Below, one piece after another: positions 17,350 through 25,405 of a stretch of DNA of 64,000 bases. The notes under the pieces were generated by a model, which was not told the DNA's origin, did not search any database, and worked only from the letters and a program-made list of their open reading frames with translations. The position numbers and the translations under genes are program-made. Source of the DNA: Janthinobacterium saanense. Its GTDB lineage: Bacteria; Pseudomonadota; Gammaproteobacteria; Burkholderiales; Burkholderiaceae_D. Numbering within the stretch: the stretch's first letter is position 1; each line of letters starts with the position of its first letter. The stretch spans positions 372,001-436,000 of the forward strand of contig NZ_JACHCI010000002.1 in NCBI RefSeq assembly GCF_014200675.1, read 5' to 3'.

Positions 17350-17967
17350 ATGTCTATTCAGCTTAACTTCATCAACCGCTCCAACGATTCCAACAATTCG
17401 CAGATCGTTATCTTCCAGAAAAACATAGCGACCGACTTCGACGAACTGGCCGTCGCCTGGCGCGTGATCCAGAATTGCGGCGTGTCGGACAACCATCCGT
17501 TCACCTTCCCGATGTCGATGGCGGTCGGCGCCAGCGATAGCTGGGGTAACTTCACGCCGCAAATTCCTGCGGAAAACGGCGACATGTACCACGTCGAGCT
17601 GACCGGCTCCGGCGATACCCTGTCCCATTGCGGCCCGGCCACCAGCAGCAGCGAAGTGCAGCTGCGTAACGACCTGGCCAAGGGCGCCATCAACGCCGGC
17701 ATCTACAAGGATGGCCGCCTGCTGGCCCAGAAGACCAATGTCGCGCCGGGCCAGAAGGCAGTGTTCCAGTTCAAGCCGACCATCTGGATCGGTGTGGTGT
17801 CGCAGGTCACGCAAGGCACTGTCATGAACTCGGCCATCATCTCCGACGTTAATACCGAACTATCGCTGCTGGGCATCATCAGCGCCGACATCGTCCTGAC
17901 CGGCGGCGGCCCCGGCAAGAACTCAACGCCGTTCTCGTTCAAGCTGGAAAACATCCAGAGGGCCTGA
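17350..17967 (+). CDS. Island protein A2, paralogue of the preceding gene; unknown function
   Basis: A 205-residue paralogue of the protein at 16657, equal in length and colinear. Shared blocks include IQLNFINRS at the start, DELAVAWRVIQNCG, the RNDLAKGAIN core, KTNVAPGQKAVFQF, PTIWIG, the DVNTELSLLGIISADIVLTG strand pair, GGGPGKN and LENIQRA at the end. AGGAAA is positioned well before the ATG. It is separated from its paralogue by about 75 bp and followed by a strong hairpin. It may assemble with or against its paralogue; function unknown. Confidence 0.78.
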   Translation: MSIQLNFINRSNDSNNSQIVIFQKNIATDFDELAVAWRVIQNCGVSDNHPFTFPMSMAVGASDSWGNFTPQIPAENGDMYHVELTGSGDTLSHCGPATSSSEVQLRNDLAKGAINAGIYKDGRLLAQKTNVAPGQKAVFQFKPTIWIGVVSQVTQGTVMNSAIISDVNTELSLLGIISADIVLTGGGPGKNSTPFSFKLENIQRA

Positions 17968-17987
17968 TTGGCCTGAGCAGCATTTCA

Positions 17988-18010
17988 GCGCGCCGCCGTT
18001 GGCGGCGCGC
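17988..18010 (+). terminator. Strong GC hairpin inside the island operon
   Basis: GCGCGCCGCC-GTT-GGCGGCGCGC is a perfect 10-bp stem with a 3-nt loop, 20 bp after the second paralogue's stop. There is no clear T-run afterwards, so full termination is doubtful. It may stabilise the upstream mRNA or attenuate reading into the large gene, giving the paralogues higher expression. Confidence 0.6.
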
Positions 18011-18111
18011 GTGGCTCGTACTTCCCCTCTGTGAAATTTTTCACGCGCGCCAGCCTGGTCTTTGCCACCGGCTAAGCCTGACTGCCCCTCTACACTGGAA
18101 ATGCTCCCGCC

Positions 18112-20952
18112 ATGACCGCGATTGTGATCAATGAAACCTGGACCGCCTTCCGCGGCAAGCTGGTATTCGACTTCACGATGTATCGTAGCGATAAGCATGG
18201 CGTCAGCACCGTCAAGGTCTATTTCAAGGGAAACCAGGAACACCGCGTGCATGAAATTTCGCTGCCGTCCGACTGCCCGCGCCATTTCAGTTTCCAGTTC
18301 AATCGTAGCGCCGAAGGTGAAGTCTACGTCAAAGGCATGCTGCGCCGCGAATCGAACCATCATGGCGGCGGCACCGTTCGCATCGGCGTCTTTGCCGACA
18401 TCGTCCATGGCCATCAGGGCCAACATGACGAGCAGCATTTCGAAGGCTTCATGATCTCCGTCGACGCCCATGACAGGCCGCCGAAGCCCGATCCTATCCC
18501 AGATCCCATACCCGATCCCGATCCCGACTATCCCGAGCCCTCCCCGCAACCCGTTATCGAACCGGTGCACGGCGATCTGTTCCCCTATATTTATGTGCGC
18601 AAATGGCCGACCGTCAGCGCGGCGGAGCTGCGTCTGCGCTTTATCTGCTATGTGCCGCCCATGGCCAGCCCAGCAGGCAATACCCTGTACGAAGCCCTGC
18701 TGGCTGCACGCCCCGCCGGCCGCGAAGCCATGGAAGACCTGGCGCTGCGCTATATCGAGGGCGACGCCGGCTGCGAACCGCCGTTTCTTGGACTGCCCGG
18801 CGATCTGCCTGCACCATTGCACCGCTTCGCCGACGTGGCGCTGGCCGCGCAACAATTATGCGGGCAGCCGCAAGCGCTGCGGCAGCGCATCCACGAGCTG
18901 CTGCACACCACAACGGACGAGCAAATCGCCGAGCTGCTGGCCAGCCCGGCCTGTCTTGAGGCAAGCGCCGCAGCCTGGCAAAGCTATTTTGCGCTGATCC
19001 TCATCCTTGGCTACGACTACGCACTGCTGACCACGCTAATCCGTTTCCTGGGCGCTGTCCACCTGCTCAATTACCTGTACACCCCGGCCTTGCCAGCGCC
19101 AGTGCCGCCGACCACCGCCACCTTGGCGGCACTGGCCAACGCCTCCATCATGCTGCCGGCCGCCATTTTCCCGCTACCAGCACCTGCCGCCTCGCCCCCG
19201 GCTACGGACGGCTGGATCGCCCCCTATGCGATCGGCGACTTGCAAATGGTGCGCCAGCGCCTGCTGCGCTACGAGGCAGGCGAGCTCGCTTACATAGAAA
19301 ACGTCATGCGCGGCGAGCGCAAGGAGGTGGGCCGCAAGCGCACCCACCGTCAGCTGGACTACCAGCGGCAGCACAGCGGCAGCGAGGCGCTACTGGAAAA
19401 CCAGGCCGCCGACGAACGCAATAGCCTGCTGGAAGAGGCGCGGCGCGCGGTGGCGGAGAAAACCGTCGGCCACAAGTACACCGACTTCCAGACCAGCTAC
19501 GGCCCGCCAACCCAGGCGACACTGAACGGCGCCTGGGATGAAAGCGTCACCCAGGGCAAACTGCCAGGTACCGACGACATCACCCGCTTTGCACGCGAGG
19601 TGCTGAATAAAACCGTCAACAGCATCACCCGGCAGGTGGGCCAGGTGCGCGGCAGCAGCACCTTGAGCGAGAACGAAGAGACTGTACTGAGCGTGATCGA
19701 CAACAGCAGCCGGGACAGCCATATGTCGGCCGTATTTCGCTGGCTGAACCAGGTCTACGAGGCGTGCGTGGTCAACTATGGCAACCGCCTGATGATCGAA
19801 TTCATGCTGCCGCACCCGGCGGCCGGTTTCATTGCGGACGAGCAAAGACTGGATGGCTTGGATTTCCGTCGGCCGCGCCCGCCCGATAGCCTGGGACTGA
19901 GCTCCTTCCGTGCCATCACCACCGACAATTACGCCGAGTTGGCCGCCGCCTATTGCGTCACCGAGCTGGAACCGCCACCGGCGCCACGCAAATATGCCTC
20001 GGCCACGCTGCGTGGTGGCGGGGAAAAACTGCTGGCCGTGCCAGACGGCTATATGGTGGCGCAAGCCTACGTGCAATTCATCACGACGCCGGCAGATGCT
20101 GCCGCGCCACCAGTGCTGGTGGGTCGCGAGTTGTTCAGCGCGACCGAGCCTGCGCCAGCCAGCCGCCACTTCGGGGAAGACCAGATGATCGCCATCGCCG
20201 TGGGCGGCGGCGTGCAGCAATTGTCGCCACCGTCCGGGGACGAGACGCTGGTCAACGTTGAGATCGTCTGCCTGCCGATGCCGACCATGTACGACGCCTG
20301 GCGGATCAAGATCTACCACGCCATCATCAACGCCTACCAGCGGCTATGTACGCAGTACTACAACCATGCCGGCGCCACGCCGGGAGAGCGCAATGCGGGC
20401 CGCTCACCGCAAATGCTGCGCCAGATCGAACGCCGCGAACTCAAGCGCGCCTGTCTGCGCCTGCTGCTGCAACTGGCGCCCGGCGCCAATCAGCCCGGCC
20501 AGCCGCGCTACCTGCAATTCTTTGACGATGCCTTCGAATGGGATGAAATGAGCTACCGCTGCTACGCGGGCGTCGATGCGGCGCGGCCCGCAAGCGGCGC
20601 TGGCCTGGCCGATGGCGACGAGCTGTTCAGCAGCTTCCTGCAGGCCGACAGCACCCGCGTGCTGCTGCCGGTGCACCCGCCGCGCATGATGGCGCTGCTG
20701 TATTACTTATCATCTGGACAATTGTGGGATGGCGACAACCGCCTGGCGCCGTTGAACGCCCGCGACGTTGGCATCGTCGACGAGATGAAGCGGGCCGGCA
20801 TGCTGGCGCGGCGCCACGGCGTACGGGTCGGCCAGCCATGGCAAGTCATCGTGCCGACCGCCATGCAGGTGCTGGACGGCTGTCCGCTGCCCCGGCATGG
20901 TGTCAGCCAGCCGGAAACACTGCCGCCGGGCAGCGGGGAGCAAGCCTCATGA
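18112..20952 (+). CDS. Large island protein (946 residues), unrecognised
   Basis: A 946-residue protein with no signal peptide. Residues 1-120 look like a beta-sandwich (LVFDFTMYRSD, KVYFKGN, HFSFQFNRS). Residues 123-150 are a Pro/Asp-rich linker. Residues 150-370 are helical. A conserved-looking block follows: GDLQMVRQRLLRYEAGELAY then IENVMRGERKEVGRK (375-409). Next come a coiled-coil-like acidic region, FRWLNQVYEACVVNYGNRLM and MLPHPAAGF (542-573). A later block is PTMYDAWRIKIYHAIINAYQ. I recall such blocks in very large uncharacterised bacterial proteins; no function is known to me. The stop overlaps the ATG of the next gene (ATGA), so they are translationally coupled. No good Shine-Dalgarno precedes its own ATG. 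Confidence 0.75.
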   Translation: MTAIVINETWTAFRGKLVFDFTMYRSDKHGVSTVKVYFKGNQEHRVHEISLPSDCPRHFSFQFNRSAEGEVYVKGMLRRESNHHGGGTVRIGVFADIVHGHQGQHDEQHFEGFMISVDAHDRPPKPDPIPDPIPDPDPDYPEPSPQPVIEPVHGDLFPYIYVRKWPTVSAAELRLRFICYVPPMASPAGNTLYEALLAARPAGREAMEDLALRYIEGDAGCEPPFLGLPGDLPAPLHRFADVALAAQQLCGQPQALRQRIHELLHTTTDEQIAELLASPACLEASAAAWQSYFALILILGYDYALLTTLIRFLGAVHLLNYLYTPALPAPVPPTTATLAALANASIMLPAAIFPLPAPAASPPATDGWIAPYAIGDLQMVRQRLLRYEAGELAYIENVMRGERKEVGRKRTHRQLDYQRQHSGSEALLENQAADERNSLLEEARRAVAEKTVGHKYTDFQTSYGPPTQATLNGAWDESVTQGKLPGTDDITRFAREVLNKTVNSITRQVGQVRGSSTLSENEETVLSVIDNSSRDSHMSAVFRWLNQVYEACVVNYGNRLMIEFMLPHPAAGFIADEQRLDGLDFRRPRPPDSLGLSSFRAITTDNYAELAAAYCVTELEPPPAPRKYASATLRGGGEKLLAVPDGYMVAQAYVQFITTPADAAAPPVLVGRELFSATEPAPASRHFGEDQMIAIAVGGGVQQLSPPSGDETLVNVEIVCLPMPTMYDAWRIKIYHAIINAYQRLCTQYYNHAGATPGERNAGRSPQMLRQIERRELKRACLRLLLQLAPGANQPGQPRYLQFFDDAFEWDEMSYRCYAGVDAARPASGAGLADGDELFSSFLQADSTRVLLPVHPPRMMALLYYLSSGQLWDGDNRLAPLNARDVGIVDEMKRAGMLARRHGVRVGQPWQVIVPTAMQVLDGCPLPRHGVSQPETLPPGSGEQAS

Positions 20953-21602
20953 GCATCAGCTTTCCGCCTCTGCCGCCGTTCTTTATCCAGCCAGGTTTTG
21001 GCGATATGCCGGTCGGCTCGGTGATCGCCTTTGCCGGCCCCATCGCCAGCCCACGGAAGGCTTCTGCGCCCGTCGCCGGCGCCAGCGTCGAAGCGCTGGG
21101 CTGGTTGGTCTGCGACGGCCGCATGCTGGACAGCAACGATTATCCGCAGTTGTACGTAGTGCTCGGCCATCTGTATGGTGGCCTGGGCCAGCAGTTCCGG
21201 CTGCCCGACTACCGGGGCTACTTCCTGCGCGGAATGGATAGCGGCAAAGGCAACGACGGCGATGCGGACCAGCGCACCGATCCGGCCGGCGCCACTACCC
21301 TCAACCAGGGCGTCGGCTCACGCCAGGAGGATGCCCTGCAAACGCATGAGCATCTCTATAAATCGGCGCCAACGCCGGCCGCGCCATCAGGACCCGGCAG
21401 CGTGGCCGGTGCGCCTGCCAGCAGTCCGGCCCTGACCGAGGGCGGCCCCACCAACGGCCTGACGCCGCCTGGCGGCGTGCGGGTCAGCACTACGGAGACC
21501 CGGCCGAAAAACATCTACGTCAGCTATCTCATCAAATGCACCTACGGCCTGCACCAGCACCGCCACCACTTCCATTTTGCTCATCAGGAGAAACTGCCAT
21601 GA
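20949..21602 (+). CDS. Phage tail-collar domain protein
   Basis: A 217-residue protein. The tail-collar domain (residues about 15-100) has VGSVIAFAGPI, GWLVCDGRMLDSNDYPQLY and the GGLGQQFRLPDYRGYFLRGMD signature of phage tail fibres and microcystin-dependent proteins. A Pro/Gly/Ser-rich stretch (140-180) follows, then PKNIYVSYLIKC. The C-terminal tail is His-rich (GLHQHRHHFHFAH). Such domains trimerise and form receptor-binding tips. The ATG overlaps the previous stop and its own stop overlaps the next ATG, so three proteins are translated as a coupled set. No other tail genes are present. Confidence 0.85.
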   Translation: MSISFPPLPPFFIQPGFGDMPVGSVIAFAGPIASPRKASAPVAGASVEALGWLVCDGRMLDSNDYPQLYVVLGHLYGGLGQQFRLPDYRGYFLRGMDSGKGNDGDADQRTDPAGATTLNQGVGSRQEDALQTHEHLYKSAPTPAAPSGPGSVAGAPASSPALTEGGPTNGLTPPGGVRVSTTETRPKNIYVSYLIKCTYGLHQHRHHFHFAHQEKLP

Positions 21603-23038
21603 CTTACCCGAACATCCGTTTTATCGCCTATGCCCTTGACACCATGCCGCCAAAAGATAGTGATGGCAAACAAAGCTACCTTGGCGTCCCCGCCGTGCCC
21701 GCCGACGCCTTGCATACAGCAGACATTGACGCCCGCTGCGGCCTGATGCTGCGCGCCATGCAAACCGCGGCTGCCCGGCTGCCCACCAGTTCGCCGCCGC
21801 TACCGCCGGGCAGCGTGCTCAATGTCTTCATGGCGCCCGAGTTCTTTTTTCGTGGTCCGCTAGGCGCCTACTCGATGGAAGAGGTCCAGCTGGTGATCAC
21901 GCGTCTGCAAACCATCACGGCCACCCCCGATTGGAGCGACTGGTTGTTCGTGTTCGGCAGCATTCTGGGTTTTTCGTCGCCCACTTTTGACACGCCGCCC
22001 TACGCCATCGATCCATCCAAGCCGAAGGAAGTCTACAATTTTACGCTGACCCAGCTGGGCGGACCCGGCAACGCCGACGGCATCGGCGCCAACGTGGTGG
22101 TGAAGGAGCTGCAGTCCGGCTGCGACTTTATCGCTGGAGTCCAAGGCCAGGGGTCCCAGCTGATCGGCAACGTCAATTACATTGCAGCAAGCGCCTATGG
22201 CCCCGGCCGTGAACAGCAGCAGCTGGACTATAACGGCGCCGCTATCTTCACGCAGCAGGACATTACCTGGGGCGTGGAAATCTGCCTCGACCACTACACC
22301 AATATCGGCGCCACCGGACGTCTGCAGCGCTCGCCACAACTGCCCGGCGACCGGCAGATCCAGGTGCAATTAGTGCCATCCGGTGGTATGTCCATCCAGC
22401 AATTACAAACCATGGCCATGCCAGGCGGCTATATCTTCAATTGCGACGGTGCTGCCGGTGGTAGCGCCACGCTGGCCCAAGTCAACCCCGCTGGCAGGCC
22501 ACCCGCATTTTCACTTTCCAATATCCCGGCCGCAAACACCTGTCCGGTTGACAACGGCCCCATCGCCTTGCCCGACAGCTCGCCGCCTCCGGTGCCTGCC
22601 TCGGTCGCCAGCGAAGAGCTGTTTGCAGGTGGCGCGGGCAAGGTCATCCTGTTTGCACCGGTCGCCACGCCAGCACCAGCCACCGTACGCGGCCATGTGC
22701 CACCCCAGCCACTGACCTGGCCCGCCAGCGAGGCCTATCAATTCGATTTCCAGCTGGTCTACGATGAAGAGAATGTCTTCGTGGCGGCCTTGTGCAAAAT
22801 TCGCAGCCCCCTCAAGAACTTTGGCGACCGCAGCTATTTCCTGCCCTTGAGCATGAAAACCAAGGATATCAACAATCAGGATATCAGCTTCAACATCCAT
22901 CTTGATGGTCCAGCTGGCAATTTCAGCAATTCGATACGCTGCCAGGTCGTTACGCGTGACTTCAGCTGCGACGGCATCTTCCTGCTGTTCAACGACCGCG
23001 ATAACGGAACCAGCCCCCTTTACCAAGTTGCCTGGTAG
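21599..23038 (+). CDS. Nitrilase-fold (carbon-nitrogen hydrolase-like) protein of the island
   Basis: A 479-residue protein. The N-terminal 260 residues resemble the nitrilase superfamily: a glutamate in FMAPEFFFRGP (E81), a candidate lysine in VVVKELQSG (K169) and a cysteine in WGVEICLDHY (C229) match the Glu-Lys-Cys order. The protein is longer than usual (about 270-340). The extra C-terminal part (residues about 330-479) is beta-rich, possibly a binding domain. There is no signal peptide. AGGAGA and overlap with the preceding stop place it firmly in the operon. An amide-hydrolysing role in modifying a particle or a substrate is only a guess. Confidence 0.7.
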   Translation: MTYPNIRFIAYALDTMPPKDSDGKQSYLGVPAVPADALHTADIDARCGLMLRAMQTAAARLPTSSPPLPPGSVLNVFMAPEFFFRGPLGAYSMEEVQLVITRLQTITATPDWSDWLFVFGSILGFSSPTFDTPPYAIDPSKPKEVYNFTLTQLGGPGNADGIGANVVVKELQSGCDFIAGVQGQGSQLIGNVNYIAASAYGPGREQQQLDYNGAAIFTQQDITWGVEICLDHYTNIGATGRLQRSPQLPGDRQIQVQLVPSGGMSIQQLQTMAMPGGYIFNCDGAAGGSATLAQVNPAGRPPAFSLSNIPAANTCPVDNGPIALPDSSPPPVPASVASEELFAGGAGKVILFAPVATPAPATVRGHVPPQPLTWPASEAYQFDFQLVYDEENVFVAALCKIRSPLKNFGDRSYFLPLSMKTKDINNQDISFNIHLDGPAGNFSNSIRCQVVTRDFSCDGIFLLFNDRDNGTSPLYQVAW

Positions 23039-23047
23039 GAGTGCGCC

Positions 23048-23455
23048 ATGCCCCTCGCCACCGTCATCGGTATCTACCCAGCCGTCGATTTCGCATGGAC
23101 TGGCAGGACCGTCGACCAACCGCGCATGGAACGGACAGGCGCTGACGCCGGCTGCCCGCGCTACGGACGATGAGGCCGCCGAAACGCTGAAGCAAGGCCA
23201 ATGGTAGCGCCTGCCGGCGCCGTTGCCGGCAAGTGCAAGAGCCGCCGTGGCAGAAACGCCGCTGGTATCGTGCATCATGCCCACGCGCGGGCGTCCGGCA
23301 TTTGTCGCCCGCTCCATCGTCTACTTTTTACGCCAGGATCAATGACAATCGCATGGGCTACGTCGCCATCAACCATGCTGGCAACACCAGCCCCAAGGAT
23401 ACGGCCAAGCGGCGCTCGCGGCCTGATGTATTTTTTCACTCACCAGGAAAGTAAT
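23048..23455 (+). pseudogene. Decayed coding stretch with glycosyltransferase 2 remnant
   Basis: A 417-bp gap lies between the nitrilase-like and lysozyme genes. Just after the upstream stop there is a good ribosome site (TAGGAG) and an ATG at 23048, but the frame closes after 41 codons. From GTG 23247 the sequence reads ETPLVSCIMPTRGRPAFVAR, then SIVYFLRQD, and stops at 23344. This is the N-terminal nucleotide-sugar-binding strand of a family 2 glycosyltransferase. A third frame then offers MGYVAINHAGNTSPKDT, possibly the C-terminal part. The best reading is a glycosyltransferase gene reduced by internal deletion and frameshifts. Confidence 0.6.
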
Positions 23456-24178
23456 ATGAAATACTTGACAGACGCTCAGTTGGGCATAGACGTATCGCAT
23501 TACAACGGCGACATCGACTGGGCCAAGGTCGCTGCGGATAAGAACAAACCGAAATTTGTCTATATGAAAGCCACCGAGGGCCGCAGCATTGTCGATGCAA
23601 AGTACCAAGACAACCGCAAGCGCGCCAAGGAACATGGACTATTGTGTGGCGCCTACCACTTCTTCGTACCTGAGGTTCCGGTGCAGGAGCAGGTCGAGCA
23701 CTTTTGCAAAGTGGTGGGCAGCGTCGAGGGCGAACTGCCGCCCATGCTCGATGTAGAACATTCGGGGCTGGCCAAGCATGCCTACGCCGCCGCCCTCATG
23801 CAGTGGCTGCAGCAGGCAGGCGATCGGCTGAAGTGTGTGCCCGGCATCTACGCCGGCCCGTACTTCTGGAATAGCAACGTAGGCTCGTTCACACCGTTCC
23901 TGGCCTCGCCACTATGGATCTCCAACTTCACCCAGGCGTCCCACCCCTTGCTCATGTCGGGCGCCACCAGCTACACGTTCTGGCAATACACCGACTCGAC
24001 GAAAATCGACGGCATCGCCGGGAAGGTCGACATGGACCGCTATGCCGGCTCGCTAGCCCAGTTGAAAACGCTGCTATGCGGCCAGCAGCGCACATTGATC
24101 ACGGATCAATCTCTGGCGGCGGACGGCGCAAGGCCATATGTTCCCACACGGCCACCAATACCAGCACGCAAGTGGTGA
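23456..24178 (+). CDS. GH25 lysozyme (muramidase)
   Basis: A 240-residue glycosyl hydrolase family 25 enzyme that cleaves the MurNAc-GlcNAc bond in peptidoglycan. It has GIDVSHYNGDIDW (Asp12), FVYMKATEG, the catalytic pair in MLDVEHSG (D99, E101), GIYAGPYFW and VDMDRYAGS. There is no signal peptide, so export would need lysis or a dedicated route. AGGAAA precedes the ATG at 23456. The recognisable domain ends near LKTLLC. The last 25 or so residues are read through DNA that is also the antisense of the ltrA 3' end, so the native stop seems lost. Confidence 0.87.
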   Translation: MKYLTDAQLGIDVSHYNGDIDWAKVAADKNKPKFVYMKATEGRSIVDAKYQDNRKRAKEHGLLCGAYHFFVPEVPVQEQVEHFCKVVGSVEGELPPMLDVEHSGLAKHAYAAALMQWLQQAGDRLKCVPGIYAGPYFWNSNVGSFTPFLASPLWISNFTQASHPLLMSGATSYTFWQYTDSTKIDGIAGKVDMDRYAGSLAQLKTLLCGQQRTLITDQSLAADGARPYVPTRPPIPARKW

Positions 24179-25289
24179 TGCAGGTCAGGATCAGCGGCGA
24201 GTACAGCCGGCCATAGGCCATCGGGATCAGGGCCAGGATGATCAGCAGGCCCAGCAGATGCGACAGCGGCGGCGTGGGCCGGTCGTTGCTGACCCATTTG
24301 AACAGCGCATTGCCCAGCAGATACATGATCGGACCGGCCAGCATGGCGCTGATGCCGGCAAAACTGGTTTCATCGCCATGCATCAGGGCCAGTTCGTCGG
24401 CCACGGCGCTGACGATCACGCCGCCGATGATCAGCACGTGGATATAGGTGTAGGCCACGCGGGCGATGCGGCCCGGATCTTTTGAGTGAGAAATACGCTG
24501 ATGGCCGGCTTCGGCGCCCGTGTCGAAATAAATCCACCACATGGCGATGCTGCCGACCAGCGCCGACAAGAAGCCCAGCCAGGCACCGCTGCTCCATTCC
24601 ATGCCGGAAAACGTGGCGCCCGTGACCAGCAGCGATTCACCGAGGGCGATGATGACGAACAGGCCGCAGCGCTCGGCCATATGGTTGCCGTCGACATCCC
24701 AGTCGGCCGTCGAGGAACGGCCAAGGCCAGGCACGCGGAACATCATCCACGGACCGGCCAGGTCGATCAGCAGCGCCACGGCCCACCAGCAGATGCGCAG
24801 TTCCGGCGCGGCCAGGCCGCCGGCGATCCAGAAAATACCGGCAAACGCGGCCCACGCGGCGAGCCGCTGGAAGTTGCGGCGGCGCTCCAGCGATTCGGCG
24901 CGCACGGCCCAGCAGGCAAACAGCGGGCGGCCCAGCTGCATGGCCACATAGGCGGCGGCAAAGGCCAGGCCGCGCGTGCCGAATGCTTCGGGAATCGAGG
25001 CGGACATGACCAGGCCGCCCAGCATCATCACGAATAGCACCACGCGTACGGGTATGCGCTCGGGGTCCAGCCAGTTGGTGATCCAGGAGGTATAGATCCA
25101 GACCCACCATACGGCCATCAGCAAAAATGCCGTCTGCAGCCAGCCCATGGCGCTCAAATGGGCCAGCAAGCCGTGCGATAGTTGCGTCACAGCAAACACG
25201 AACACCAGGTCGAAGAACAGCTCGACCATGCCGACCTTGCCGCTCTCATGCCCGCCGCGCTTGCGCAGCAGGGATTTTGTCAATTCCAT
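24099..25289 (-). CDS. ltrA: Low-temperature-requirement protein A family membrane protein
   Basis: A 396-residue inner-membrane protein with about eleven hydrophobic segments. The family opening is KVGMVELFFDLVFVFAVTQL (Glu-Leu-Phe-Phe-Asp-Leu signature). Later come WVWIYTSWITNWLDPE and MAERCGLFVIIALGESLLVTG. LtrA was named in Listeria for growth at low temperature; the transported substrate is not established. I chose the ATG at 25289 (AGAGG upstream); a longer frame from 25331 is less likely. Its 3' end overlaps the lysozyme gene's 3' end by 80 bp, convergently. Confidence 0.87.
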   Translation of the reverse strand: MELTKSLLRKRGGHESGKVGMVELFFDLVFVFAVTQLSHGLLAHLSAMGWLQTAFLLMAVWWVWIYTSWITNWLDPERIPVRVVLFVMMLGGLVMSASIPEAFGTRGLAFAAAYVAMQLGRPLFACWAVRAESLERRRNFQRLAAWAAFAGIFWIAGGLAAPELRICWWAVALLIDLAGPWMMFRVPGLGRSSTADWDVDGNHMAERCGLFVIIALGESLLVTGATFSGMEWSSGAWLGFLSALVGSIAMWWIYFDTGAEAGHQRISHSKDPGRIARVAYTYIHVLIIGGVIVSAVADELALMHGDETSFAGISAMLAGPIMYLLGNALFKWVSNDRPTPPLSHLLGLLIILALIPMAYGRLYSPLILTCITTCVLVLVAVWEHMALRRPPPEIDP

Positions 25290-25405
25290 ACAACCTCTTT
25301 CTTTATTCATCGCTGACCGTGCTGGCAACAAGCGGGCCGGCCAGGCGCATCATGCGCGGTGACGGCATCTTACGGCAAACCGCCCCGGCGCCAAAGTTTT
25401 CGGAC

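Noticed and set aside
23048..23173. A 41-residue peptide gene after the nitrilase-like gene
   Set aside because: It has a good ribosome site, but it resembles no known peptide and lies in a stretch with fragmented coding signals; treated as part of a decayed gene.
15956..24178. Intact prophage or R-type tailocin
   Set aside because: Only one tail-collar gene and a lysozyme are recognisable; there is no sheath, tube, tape measure, baseplate, holin, terminase or capsid gene.
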